64,000 nt of DNA from JBFLYZ01 sp040756415 (GTDB lineage: Bacteria; Bacteroidota; Bacteroidia; JADZBD01): NCBI GenBank assembly GCA_040756415.1, contig JBFLYZ010000002.1:1-64000 (forward strand). The letters run 5' to 3'. Positions 26,729-35,882 of this stretch are shown piece by piece (the stretch's first letter is position 1; the number at the start of each line of letters is the position of its first letter). The translations under genes and the position numbers were made by a program. Under the pieces are notes generated by a model that saw only the letters and a list, made by a program, of their open reading frames with translations, was not told the DNA's origin and ran no database searches.

Positions 26729-27765
26729 AGTCTCGGGCAGTTATCGATCATTTCGGGTCTCGGCCGCTTGCCGGTATAGGTAACGGATATTTCCAGTCCA
26801 CCGCGGCCATTGGTATAAGGGTTCAGGCTCGACATGTTCAGGTCGTAGCTGATGCGCCAGATATACTGGCGGTATTTCAGGCCGGCCTCCACGATGAGGG
26901 CGTCATCTTCCACGTCATAAACCTTTTTCTTGCCCATGATGCCCGACATGCGGAACGTGGGGCCCAGAATCAGGTAGGCGTCAGACTGCTTCAGGTAATA
27001 ATGACACATGAGGCTGAAGGTAAGCTCGCGGTCATTGGTCTGGAACATCTTGAACACCTTGGGCTGAAGTTGTATGGTTTCGCTGATGTTCACCTTGGCG
27101 CCCGCGTGCGCCAGGTAACGGATGGGCAGCCGGTCGCTGTTGCCGTAGAAGTTCTCGCGGGGATGGGTCAGGTTGAAGGCGGAAAAACCGACAAAGGGGT
27201 TGATGAAATAATTCTCGCGCGAATAGTAATACACCAGTCCGGCATTCAGGGCCGGAAGGAAGATGCCGCTGGAAGGGAAGTTCTCGCCCGTAGGCAGCGT
27301 ATTATCGAAGCCCCCCCCGTTCGAATAGGTATACTGGTTCTCGAAGACCAACTTGGAAAAATTAATGCTCTTCTGCATAAATCCCGCCTGCGCTCCGAAA
27401 GAAAAGTGATGATGGTCGGCATCATCTACCGAAAAATCATAGGCGATGGAGCCCAGGAAGCTGAACACGTTATAGCTGCCCGCCCCGGCCTTATAGTCCA
27501 TCAACTGGCCGCCTACTGAGAATTTCTTGAGCGGCATATCGTACGATGCCTGGAAGGTCTGGAAAGGTTTGCTGGCTACCTGCGCCCACTGGGTGCGGTA
27601 GTGCGCGTGAATGCGGTACAAGCCGCTGAACAATCCCGTCATGGCTGGATTGAGGTGAAGCGGAGCCGCGTCATACTGCGAAAGATGGAAATCCTGCGCA
27701 GGCGAGAGCTGTGGCAGCAGCAACGCAGCACCAATAACCAGACGCGTAAAAAATCCTGATCTCAT
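26725..27765 (-). CDS. porP: PorP/SprF-family T9SS outer-membrane protein
   Basis: This 346-residue beta-barrel has a signal peptide and the family opening QDFHLSQYDAAPLHLNPAMTG. YRTQW and a FGAQAGFMQKSINFS strand follow. PorP/SprF proteins help secrete and anchor T9SS cargo with type B sorting domains; in Flavobacterium SprF is needed for SprB. Here it sits 8 nt after a large type B cargo gene and overlaps the PorE-like gene. The three together look like a dedicated secretion/anchoring set. The barrel is otherwise plain, with alternating hydrophobic strands to the C-terminus. Confidence 0.9.
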   Translation of the reverse strand: MRSGFFTRLVIGAALLLPQLSPAQDFHLSQYDAAPLHLNPAMTGLFSGLYRIHAHYRTQWAQVASKPFQTFQASYDMPLKKFSVGGQLMDYKAGAGSYNVFSFLGSIAYDFSVDDADHHHFSFGAQAGFMQKSINFSKLVFENQYTYSNGGGFDNTLPTGENFPSSGIFLPALNAGLVYYYSRENYFINPFVGFSAFNLTHPRENFYGNSDRLPIRYLAHAGAKVNISETIQLQPKVFKMFQTNDRELTFSLMCHYYLKQSDAYLILGPTFRMSGIMGKKKVYDVEDDALIVEAGLKYRQYIWRISYDLNMSSLNPYTNGRGGLEISVTYTGKRPRPEMIDNCPRL

Positions 27766-27773
27766 ATTTTTCT

Positions 27774-30700
27774 TTATCGTATCAATGTAACATCACCCGA
27801 AAGCTGGTGCTCCACGTTGTCCTCCGTAACGCCCTTCACTGTCCAGATGTAAACGCCCATAGGCTGGTCTTTGCCGTCCTTCGTGCCGTCCCAGCCCACG
27901 TTCTGAGAATTGGAAATGAAGATCAGCTCACCCCAGTTATTGTAGATCCTGAACTCCAGCTCGCGGAACGGGCCGCCCAGAACAAAGAGAATATCGTTCT
28001 GCCCGTCACCATTGCCCGGGGTGAATCCCGTAGGCACGTTGGGCGGTAACGATACGATCACCTCGTAGTCCACCGTATCCAGGCAGCCGTTGGCATCGGT
28101 AACAATGAGCACGACAGTATAAATGCCTCCCAGGGCATACTGGTGCGAAGGGTTCTGGCTGGTGGAAGTATTGTTGGCTCCCGATGCCGGGTCACCGAAA
28201 TCCCATGACCAGGAAACGATGTTGGTCACGGATTGGTCGGTAAAGTTCACGGTTTGACCGATATTGGGCGTAAAATCATCCGCACTGAAATTGGCCAGCG
28301 GGTTGGGGAATACTGTAGTGGGCAGCGTGATCGTATCCATGCATCCCTGGTTGGATGTAACAATAAGCGTTACATTGTAATTACCTGGCGCGGAATACAT
28401 GTGCGTGGGGTTCTGCGAAGCAGAGGTGCCGTTATCGCCAAAATTCCATGACCAGCCGGTGATGGCGCCTCCGTTTACGGTCGAAGAGTCCATGAAGGTA
28501 GTGCCGGCATTCAGGCAGCCTCCCAGGTCACCGAAATCGGCAACAGGCTGGTGGTACACGGTGATGGTCTGCTGTACGGTGTCAACACAACCGTTGGTAG
28601 AAGTAACGGCCAGGTTGACCAGGAACACGCCCGAAGTATCGTAGATATGCCCAGGGTCCTGCAGGTTGGAAAAATTATTGGCGCCCGAGCCGGGATCGCC
28701 AAAGTTCCAGAACCAGGAAACGATGCTGCCGGCCGTAGTGGTGGACACATCGTTGAACCAGGTGGTATCCCATGGGCAAACGGTGGTATTCGTAAATGCC
28801 GCTATGGGCGAAGGAATGAGCGTGATGAACAAGGTATCGCTTACCGCCTGGCAGCCCCCGTTATTGGTCGAGGTGAATACCAGCATGACCTGCCCCGCGG
28901 CATCATCGGCAGCGCTGGGGATATACGAAGGATTGAGCGTGGTGTTGCTGGGCGCGAAAGCTCCCGTTCCCGAGCTGGTCCAAATACCCGATCCGGTGCT
29001 GACGATGGCGTTGAGCGGGATGGGGGCTGAAGCGCAGGCCGTATCCACCGGGTCGAGCTGAACGGTGGGCGTGGGCGTGAAGAAGATCATTACCGTATCG
29101 GTAGAGGGATTGCAGTTGCCGTTACCCGTTGTGGTCAGCACCAGCGTTACACTGCCCGCGGTAGTATCGGCCGTGCTGGGAATATAAAATCCGTTGAGCG
29201 TGTTCGGGTTAGGGCTGAACGTACCCGTGCCGCTTGTTGTCCAGGTACCTCCGGTTGCGGGCAATCCCACTACTCCGTTCAGGGGCACGCTGGCCGTATC
29301 CTTGCACACATAGATATCGGGGCCCGCATTGGCGGTGGGCCCGGGAACATAGGTAATGACAACGCAATCCGTGTCGGCACTGCACACTCCGTTTCCGGTA
29401 GAGACCAGGCAGAGGTTGGCAAAGCCGGCCGCTATTTCGCCAGCGGTAGGCGTATAGGTGGCATTCAGCGTGGTATTGTTGGGCACGAAGGTTCCCGCTC
29501 CTATCCAGGTGCCACCGGTCGCGTTCAGGATGGTGCCGCCAAGGTTCATGGTCGGGTTGTTGGTACAGGCAAAGGTATCTGTGCCGGCATTGGCTATGGG
29601 CCGGCCCTGTATCACTACCTGCTGGGTAACGGTATCATTACAGCCCAGCGCTGAATTCACAATAAGCGTAACGTTATATGTTCCTCCCGTAGCATAAACG
29701 TGGGGCGGGTTTTGCAATCCGCTGGAGCTCATATCCCCGAAATCCCAGTTCCAGCCCGTAATGGAGTTGTTTCCCGAGGCGGTGGAGCCGTCAGTGAAAA
29801 AAACGGTGTCGCCCGCGCAGGTCGGTCCCGTGGCAGTAAAGGCTGCGGTAGCCGAGGCAATGTATACCTGCTGCGTTACCGTATCGGCACAGGGTGTTCC
29901 GAAGTTTACGATGAGCATGACCGTATAGGGGCCGGTACCCGTGTAAGTGTGCGGAGGAGGATTCTGCAGAAAAGACGTGCTTGCGTCACCGAAGTCCCAG
30001 AAATAGCTGTTGGCCGCGGGCGTGGTGGTATTGGTAAAGGTAACTGTTGAAGAGGTGCAGGCACCGCTGTACGTGAAATTGGCCACGGCCAGCGGAGGGC
30101 AGTTCACCACGTTGAACTGGAAATCGCGCAGTATCTCACCGATCTTGGTTCCGTTGCGGTACTCCTCGCATTTAATGCCTACCACAAACTGGCCGATGTT
30201 GGGAGGAACACCGTTGAGCAGCCCGGTCTGGCTGATGGTGAGCGAGCCGGGAGGACCTCCCAGCGCGTTGGTGGGGCCATAGCCGCCCACCCAGGTAATG
30301 GGCGTAAAGGTGCACACGTTCCCGGGAAAGGTAGGGGCGGGATCGTTATGGGGGGTATAGAGCGAATAGACCAGCGAATCTCCGTCCAGGTCGGTGGCGG
30401 AGTGGTCGAAGTTCAGGTTCTGCCCCTGGCAAACGAACACGGGCGGAAAATTGGCCCATGAGGGGCTGCTGTTGGTCAGCCACAGGTTGTTGTCAGGGAT
30501 ATACGTGTACCAGCTCTCGCCCGTGCTCAGCGGGTTCTGCACGTTAGAAAGGCTGGCGTTGCGGCAGCAATACTGGTAATACAGGTGGTAGCCTCCGGGA
30601 TTGGGCGGCAGGTTGTTCACTACGGCAGTATACACCGCCTCCTGCAGGCAAAGGCCGGGATTGGTCACGCAGGTAGGGATATTGGGTGGAACGGGGTTGG

Positions 30701-30950
30701 CTCCGGGAAATGCAATGGTGATGTTGCGCGAGGGAGTGAAGGCGGTCCCGTTAGGCTGCCTTACCTGTATGGTAATGGAGCCGGGAAAAGAAGCATTGCC
30801 CGGGGCGCAGTCGCGGTACAGCTTCTGGGTAACGCGGTACGTGGAACCGCCCAGGTGCTCGTAGGTAAGCGATCCACCCACGATGTGGGTGGCGAAAACA
30901 GATGCGGGGAATACTAAAACAAGAAATGAAAAGAGTAATTTTTTTCTCAT
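27774..30950 (-). CDS. Large PKD-domain surface protein with T9SS type B sorting domain
   Basis: This 1058-residue protein has a signal peptide cleaved before THIVGGSL. An N-terminal domain of about 270 residues is typical of Bacteroidota adhesins (YRDC, QYCCRN). At least five PKD domains (each with WxFGD) lie among three Ig-like repeats of about 90 residues (TGGTWxxxGTGxFxPNxxTLN). A type B (CHU_C) sorting domain ends it: VPTGFTPGNGDGQNDILFVL ... WGELIF ... GWDGTKDGKDQPMGVYIW. The ATG at 30950 is chosen because MRKKLLFSFLVLV fits a signal peptide; an ATG at 30962 is also in frame. It heads the operon with PorP and PorE-like genes, so it is probably their main client. Ligand unknown. Confidence 0.88.
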   Translation of the reverse strand: MRKKLLFSFLVLVFPASVFATHIVGGSLTYEHLGGSTYRVTQKLYRDCAPGNASFPGSITIQVRQPNGTAFTPSRNITIAFPGANPVPPNIPTCVTNPGLCLQEAVYTAVVNNLPPNPGGYHLYYQYCCRNASLSNVQNPLSTGESWYTYIPDNNLWLTNSSPSWANFPPVFVCQGQNLNFDHSATDLDGDSLVYSLYTPHNDPAPTFPGNVCTFTPITWVGGYGPTNALGGPPGSLTISQTGLLNGVPPNIGQFVVGIKCEEYRNGTKIGEILRDFQFNVVNCPPLAVANFTYSGACTSSTVTFTNTTTPAANSYFWDFGDASTSFLQNPPPHTYTGTGPYTVMLIVNFGTPCADTVTQQVYIASATAAFTATGPTCAGDTVFFTDGSTASGNNSITGWNWDFGDMSSSGLQNPPHVYATGGTYNVTLIVNSALGCNDTVTQQVVIQGRPIANAGTDTFACTNNPTMNLGGTILNATGGTWIGAGTFVPNNTTLNATYTPTAGEIAAGFANLCLVSTGNGVCSADTDCVVITYVPGPTANAGPDIYVCKDTASVPLNGVVGLPATGGTWTTSGTGTFSPNPNTLNGFYIPSTADTTAGSVTLVLTTTGNGNCNPSTDTVMIFFTPTPTVQLDPVDTACASAPIPLNAIVSTGSGIWTSSGTGAFAPSNTTLNPSYIPSAADDAAGQVMLVFTSTNNGGCQAVSDTLFITLIPSPIAAFTNTTVCPWDTTWFNDVSTTTAGSIVSWFWNFGDPGSGANNFSNLQDPGHIYDTSGVFLVNLAVTSTNGCVDTVQQTITVYHQPVADFGDLGGCLNAGTTFMDSSTVNGGAITGWSWNFGDNGTSASQNPTHMYSAPGNYNVTLIVTSNQGCMDTITLPTTVFPNPLANFSADDFTPNIGQTVNFTDQSVTNIVSWSWDFGDPASGANNTSTSQNPSHQYALGGIYTVVLIVTDANGCLDTVDYEVIVSLPPNVPTGFTPGNGDGQNDILFVLGGPFRELEFRIYNNWGELIFISNSQNVGWDGTKDGKDQPMGVYIWTVKGVTEDNVEHQLSGDVTLIR

Positions 30951-31050
30951 GGGGTGTACCATTTAAAAAAACAAGGAAGTAAATATATGAAAAATCCAAC
31001 AAATCAAATTTTGTCGGAGAAAAAGGAGGATTCGTATATTCTTATGATTC

Positions 31051-31079
31051 ATGCGTCTTTTGCAACAAGACGCATTTTT
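31051..31079 (+). other. Orphan terminator-like hairpin
   Basis: ATGCGTCTT (31051-31059) pairs with AAGACGCAT (31067-31075), a 9-bp stem followed by TTTT on the plus strand. The genes on both sides read on the minus strand, so this plus-oriented terminator shape ends no annotated gene. It may terminate an unknown short plus-strand transcript, or be a boundary element between prc and the T9SS operon. Confidence 0.4.
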
Positions 31080-31095
31080 CGGCTGGCGGTTGCGC

Positions 31096-31129
31096 AAAAA
31101 AGAAGGAAAGCCCGCCTTACTGGGCGAGC
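31096..31129 (-). terminator. Terminator of prc, hairpin loop containing the stop codon
   Basis: On the minus strand GCTCGCC (31129-31123) pairs with GGCGGGC (31116-31110), with one G-U pair. The loop CAGTAA holds the prc stop codon. The T-rich tail 31109-31096 has two T runs. The terminator thus overlaps the coding end. Confidence 0.65.
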
Positions 31130-33204
31130 TCTTCCATCACTTTCATGGATTCATACAGGTACTGGTCCTTTTTCAGGTTTTTCAGCCAGTCTTTGTTGCG
31201 TGCGCTTTTCACGGTATCGGCCTCAATGATCTTCTGGTCGACCAGCGTATTGCTCACCTTCATATCCGGTATCTCTTTCTGCAGCTCCTCGAACTTCTTG
31301 CCGTTCTCCTTTCGTTTCTTGTTCTCCTCCCTGTACTTGCTCAGTTGCAGCGGCACCTTGGAGTTGTCGCGGTCGGCCTTCAGCTCCTTGGCCGTCTGTT
31401 CGATGAACTTAAAGAACTCGTTCTTGTTCACGCGGGCCTGGCTGTTCTTGGCCAGTTTGCCCAGGTCGATCTTTTTGTTCCAGCGGTCGTAATTGGCGGC
31501 CTTGATGCCGTCATAAGGCATGGGATACTCCAGCTCCTTTTCTCCATACTCCAGGTATCTCAATATATCCGGCAGGGTTATATCGGGTACTACGCCCTTT
31601 AACTGCGTGGTTCCCCCGTTGATCCGGTAGAACTTTTGTATGGTCAGCTTCACCTGTCCCAGGGGCTTGAGCGTATCGAACTGGGGCAGCACGTATTCAT
31701 CCAGGTCCATGAACTGCTGTACCGTTCCTTTCCCGAACGTGGTATTGCTGCCGATGACCACCCCGCGCTTGTAATCCTGTATGGCGGCCGCCATGATCTC
31801 GGATGCCGAAGCGCTGTTCTCGTTGACCATGACCATCAGCGGCCCGTCATAGATCACGGCCGGGTCCTTATCCGAGTACGCCACGGGCGGAAAATCCTTC
31901 TGCTTGACCTGAACCACCGGGCCTTTGGCAATGAAAAAACCGGCCATGTTGATCACATCCTGGAGGGAGCCGCCACCGTTATCGCGCAGGTCGAGAATAA
32001 TACCCTGCACCCCTTCCTCCTTGAGCTTGAGCAATTCCTTTTTCACATCATCCGAGCAGTTGCGGCCGCCCTTGAAATCATTGTAAAAACTGGCCAGCCG
32101 GATATAACCTATCTTCCTGCCGGTCTCTATCACGGCTGATTGCGCGTAGGTATCTTCCAGCACGACAATGTCGCGTATGATGGATATGACCGTTATGCTT
32201 CCATCCACTTTCTTGACAGTAAGCCGCACCTCGGTGCCTTTTTTACCCCGCACCATCTTCACCACATCATCCAGCTTCATATCCGTTACATCAACCGGCT
32301 CCTGTGCGCCCTGGCCTACCTTTAATATAACATCGCCCGCCTTGAGTTGCCCCTGCCTCCACGATGCGCTGCCCGGAACGATGTTCGACACCCTGATCTG
32401 CCCGTCTTTCTCCTGAAGCTGGGCGCCTATGCCTTCGAGCTTGCCGCTCATCGTTATATCGAAATTCTCCTTATCGGCCGGTGGATAGAACTCGGTATGC
32501 GGATCGTACAGGTTGCAGATCGTATTGAGGTACACCGCAATGCGATCGCCCCGGTCAAAGCGGGCGTAGCGCTTGAACAGCTCATCATTGCTTTTCAATA
32601 CCTTTTTTCTCGCATCTTCTTCCATTTCCGCGAAGGTCTTTGCCTTCACGGTGGTATCGTTCTTCTCCTTGGCCTTTTCCTGCGCGTCCATAGTCTCCGA
32701 AAGGCGGATCAGCACCTGGTATTTCAGGTATTTCCGCCAGGTCTCTTTCAGCTCGGCAGCGGTAGCGGCATAAGCCAGCTTGTCAGGATCGGTCTCGAAC
32801 TCCTCGTTCTGCTCAAAATCGAAAGGCTTGGCGAGTATCTCCTTATAATATCCTTCGCATTCCTTGATCCGCTGGTTGATCAGGGAAAAAGATTTTTCAA
32901 AGAACTCAAAGCTTCCTTTTGTGATCTGGTCGTCTATATTCTGCTTATATGCGGCAAGTTCATCGATATCCGGCTGAAGAAGGAACTTTTTGCCCGGGTC
33001 GAGGCGTTCGATATACAGCTTGTAGGCCTTTTCAGAGAAGGCGTCATCCATGGTAAGCGGCTGGTAATGACCGGAGCTGAGCCCCGCGGTCATGATCTGG
33101 AGCGTAACCTCGTCACGGGGAGATTTAAGCGCACCAGGAGTATAGGAAAGCAGCAGAACAAGTGCCGCCAGAGGCATCAGAACAAAACCGGCAATTTTCT
33201 TCAT
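31117..33204 (-). CDS. prc: Carboxy-terminal processing protease (tail-specific, S41)
   Basis: This 695-residue periplasmic protease has an N-terminal signal/anchor (KIAGFVLMPLAALVLLLSY), an N-terminal helical domain of about 250 residues and a PDZ domain (GIGAQLQEKDGQIRV). The S41 catalytic core has the Ser in NENSASASEIMAAAIQ and the general-base Lys in TFGKGTVQ. A long Lys/Glu-rich C-terminal helix follows. Length and order match Prc/Tsp of the DUF3340 type. Prc trims lipoproteins and murein hydrolases and helps regulate cell-wall growth. A -7 box lies 20 nt before its ATG (33225-33232). It is transcribed alone. Confidence 0.94.
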   Translation of the reverse strand: MKKIAGFVLMPLAALVLLLSYTPGALKSPRDEVTLQIMTAGLSSGHYQPLTMDDAFSEKAYKLYIERLDPGKKFLLQPDIDELAAYKQNIDDQITKGSFEFFEKSFSLINQRIKECEGYYKEILAKPFDFEQNEEFETDPDKLAYAATAAELKETWRKYLKYQVLIRLSETMDAQEKAKEKNDTTVKAKTFAEMEEDARKKVLKSNDELFKRYARFDRGDRIAVYLNTICNLYDPHTEFYPPADKENFDITMSGKLEGIGAQLQEKDGQIRVSNIVPGSASWRQGQLKAGDVILKVGQGAQEPVDVTDMKLDDVVKMVRGKKGTEVRLTVKKVDGSITVISIIRDIVVLEDTYAQSAVIETGRKIGYIRLASFYNDFKGGRNCSDDVKKELLKLKEEGVQGIILDLRDNGGGSLQDVINMAGFFIAKGPVVQVKQKDFPPVAYSDKDPAVIYDGPLMVMVNENSASASEIMAAAIQDYKRGVVIGSNTTFGKGTVQQFMDLDEYVLPQFDTLKPLGQVKLTIQKFYRINGGTTQLKGVVPDITLPDILRYLEYGEKELEYPMPYDGIKAANYDRWNKKIDLGKLAKNSQARVNKNEFFKFIEQTAKELKADRDNSKVPLQLSKYREENKKRKENGKKFEELQKEIPDMKVSNTLVDQKIIEADTVKSARNKDWLKNLKKDQYLYESMKVMEELAQ

Positions 33205-33224
33205 AAACGGATTGAAATGTTTAA

Positions 33225-33232
33225 CAAAGGTA
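33225..33232 (-). promoter_or_regulatory. Bacteroidota -7 box for prc
   Basis: TACCTTTG on the minus strand matches TAnnTTTG, about 20 nt before the prc ATG. No well-spaced TTTG -33 was found. Confidence 0.45.
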
Positions 33233-33314
33233 ACTCAGACAAATATGCCTGACACACAAAAAACATGCTAGCGGATACAATTTTAACATATTTTAGCAAT
33301 TCCCGGAATTAGTT

Positions 33315-33322
33315 TAAATTTG
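33315..33322 (+). promoter_or_regulatory. Bacteroidota -7 box for the four-gene T9SS cargo operon
   Basis: TAAATTTG is a perfect match 30 nt before the ATG at 33353. A TTTT (33291-33294) lies 20 nt upstream in place of TTTG. This promoter would drive the four tandem cargo genes to 41795, as the gaps between them are at most 20 nt. Confidence 0.5.
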
Positions 33323-33352
33323 AGGTTCGTTTAATCGAAGAAATACACCCTT

Positions 33353-35869
33353 ATGTCTAAAAAATTACTCTCTGCCTTTTCACTTCTTTTCTCTCTATCG
33401 CTTACCGCGCAGGTCAACATCCAGTGGGCATCGCGCTACACCAGCACGGGCGCCTTCACTGATAAGATCAACGATATCGCCCTGGATGCCAGCGGCAACG
33501 TATATGTTTGCGGAACCACCTGGAGCGGAACCACCTACGATTACCTGGTGATCAAATACGACAACGCAGGAAACCAGCTTTGGGCGCGCACCTATAACGG
33601 GGGCGGCAACAGCATAGACCAGGCGCGGGCCATTGTGGTTGACGGCAACGGAGATGTATACGTAACAGGGGCCAGCTATTATACGGCAGGCAATGACGAT
33701 TATGTGACCATCAAGTACAGCACGAACGGTACGGTCGACTGGACTATCAATTATAATGGGTCCGGCAACGTAACCGATGAGGCATTCGACATCGCCCTGG
33801 ATGCCAATGGGAATGTGTTTGTGACCGGGGGCAGCGGGGGCAGCACCACAGGCGAAGATTACGCTACGGTGAAATACGATACCGCAACCGGCACCCAGCA
33901 GGCCGTGGCGCGCTATTCGTTTACCGGTGCCTCCCTCGACCGGGCGCAGTCGATTGCCATAGATGCTGCGGGCAATGTTTACGTAACCGGTTTCAGCTAT
34001 GGGGGCACCGCAACCAACAGCGATTATGCCACCCTCAAATACGACAACGCCCTGGTAGCGCAGTGGGGAAGCGCTTCGCGCTACAACGGCCCGGGCAGCC
34101 GCATCGATCAGGCCAGCGTGGTGAGGGTGAGCAGCGCAGGCAATGTATATGTTACGGGATACAGCAACAACACCTACATTCTTGACGATGACCTGACCAC
34201 CGTGATGTACAATGCCTCGGGAGCCCAGCAGTGGGTGAGCCGCTACGGGGCCAACAACGCTGAATACGACCGCGCGTACGGACTGGCGGTGGATGATGCC
34301 ACGGGCGACTGCTATGTGACCGGCATGGTCTACGGCACCGGAACCAACCAGAACTTTGTAACCATCAGGTACGACATAAACGGCACGCAGCTATGGGCAA
34401 GCGTGTATAACGGAACTTCCAACGGATGGGATGAAGGCCGGGCGGTGTGGTTCGTGCCGGGCTATGTTTACGTTTCGGGCTTCAGCAACAACACGGGAGC
34501 CAATATGGATGTGACCACCATCAAATACGAAACCACCAATGGCTTGCAGCAATGGCTGACCAAATACAATTACACCGCCAATAACGTAGACCAGGGCTTT
34601 TCCATGCAACTGGATGCTGCAGAAAATATATATATAGGCGGGCAAAGTCACGGAGGCAGCTCTTCCGTACTGGATGCCCTCACTATCAAATACTGCCAGA
34701 TGACGGCCAGCGCGGGCAACGATACCTCCATCTGCCTGAACGCAAGCGTTCAGCTCAATGCCAGCGCCACCGGGGCCGTTGCCTACAACTGGAGCCCCGC
34801 CACCGGGCTCAGCAGCACCACCATCAGCAATCCCATCGCCAATCCCACGGCAACTACCACTTATGTGGTAGTGATCACCAACACCAGCGGCTGCACCGAC
34901 TCGGATACCATGACCGTGACCGTATACCCGCTTCCCGCTCCGGCCATCAATACCAGCGGGCCTACCACCTTCTGCGCAGGCGATTCGGTATTGCTTTGCG
35001 CGCCTCAGTACGATTTCTATAGTTGGAGCCCCGGGGGAGCCACCACCCAGTGCATTACAGCCTCCAGCAGCGGAAATTACTCTGTTATTGTAACCGACAG
35101 CAATACCTGTGCTGCGCAAAGCCAGGTGACTGTAACGGTCAACCCTCTTCCGAACATCAATGCCGGCACCGATACGGTAGTTTGCCTGAGCGATAACGCG
35201 CAGTTGTGCGCCACCGGGGGGCTCACCTATTCCTGGAGCCCGGCCGCTACGCTCAGCGATTCCACTATCGCATGCCCGCAGGCCGGCATGGTAACCACCA
35301 CCACCTATACGGTTATCGGCACCGATGCCAATGGCTGCTCCAATACGGACTCGGTCACCGTACAGGTTAATCCCAATCCGCCCGTGCCAACCATTACCTA
35401 TAACGGCTATCCATTGCTTACCATTACCTGCAATCTTTCCGGGTATAATTATCAATGGTATGCCCTTCCAAACAATCCAATTCCGGGAGCCACCAGCCAG
35501 AGCTATACGCCCACGGTCAACGGCACGTACTGGGTTATCATTTCCGACAGCATTGGCTGCTCAACGGCATCGGCCCAGGTCAGCGTGAACGATGTGGGCA
35601 TGGAAGAGGCGGATGAGCTCTTTGGTTCGCAGGTTTACCCTAACCCCAGCAGCGGCTGGCTCACCCTGAGCTTCTATGTCAGCTCTTCGCAGGACGTGCA
35701 GATACGCCTGCTGACCGTTACAGGCGAAACCGTTTACCACGAAACCCTGCACGATGCGATCGGTACCGTTCAGCGTGAATTCGACCTGCAACAACAGGCA
35801 AAAGGAATATACGTGCTGCAGCTCATCTCCCCCAACGGAGCCGCAGTGAAAAAGATCATTATTAATTAA
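33353..35869 (+). CDS. Secreted SBBP-repeat protein with Ig-like domains and T9SS type A sorting domain
   Basis: This 838-residue protein has a signal peptide ending in LTAQ. Residues 25-450 are about eight SBBP-type propeller blades, each with GNVYVTG or a variant, then YDYxTxKY and W..RYN. Three Ig-like or PKD-like modules of the type NAGTDTVVCLSDNAQL / YSWSPAATLS / TYTVIGTDANGCS follow. A type A sorting domain ends it (VYPNPSSGWLTLSF ... KGIYVLQLIS). Type A domains are cleaved by PorU and the protein is attached to A-LPS or released. The SBBP part is a paralogue of the remnant at 24066. It is the first of four tandem cargo genes. No enzymatic motif is visible, so an adhesive or structural role is most likely. 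Confidence 0.85.
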   Translation: MSKKLLSAFSLLFSLSLTAQVNIQWASRYTSTGAFTDKINDIALDASGNVYVCGTTWSGTTYDYLVIKYDNAGNQLWARTYNGGGNSIDQARAIVVDGNGDVYVTGASYYTAGNDDYVTIKYSTNGTVDWTINYNGSGNVTDEAFDIALDANGNVFVTGGSGGSTTGEDYATVKYDTATGTQQAVARYSFTGASLDRAQSIAIDAAGNVYVTGFSYGGTATNSDYATLKYDNALVAQWGSASRYNGPGSRIDQASVVRVSSAGNVYVTGYSNNTYILDDDLTTVMYNASGAQQWVSRYGANNAEYDRAYGLAVDDATGDCYVTGMVYGTGTNQNFVTIRYDINGTQLWASVYNGTSNGWDEGRAVWFVPGYVYVSGFSNNTGANMDVTTIKYETTNGLQQWLTKYNYTANNVDQGFSMQLDAAENIYIGGQSHGGSSSVLDALTIKYCQMTASAGNDTSICLNASVQLNASATGAVAYNWSPATGLSSTTISNPIANPTATTTYVVVITNTSGCTDSDTMTVTVYPLPAPAINTSGPTTFCAGDSVLLCAPQYDFYSWSPGGATTQCITASSSGNYSVIVTDSNTCAAQSQVTVTVNPLPNINAGTDTVVCLSDNAQLCATGGLTYSWSPAATLSDSTIACPQAGMVTTTTYTVIGTDANGCSNTDSVTVQVNPNPPVPTITYNGYPLLTITCNLSGYNYQWYALPNNPIPGATSQSYTPTVNGTYWVIISDSIGCSTASAQVSVNDVGMEEADELFGSQVYPNPSSGWLTLSFYVSSSQDVQIRLLTVTGETVYHETLHDAIGTVQREFDLQQQAKGIYVLQLISPNGAAVKKIIIN

Positions 35870-35882
35870 GCTCTTCCCTGCC

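Noticed and set aside
34391..35455. Minus-strand open frame of about 350 codons opposite the SBBP-repeat protein
   Set aside because: Gly/Ile/Arg-rich low-complexity translation, antisense to a gene with clear repeats and sorting domain.
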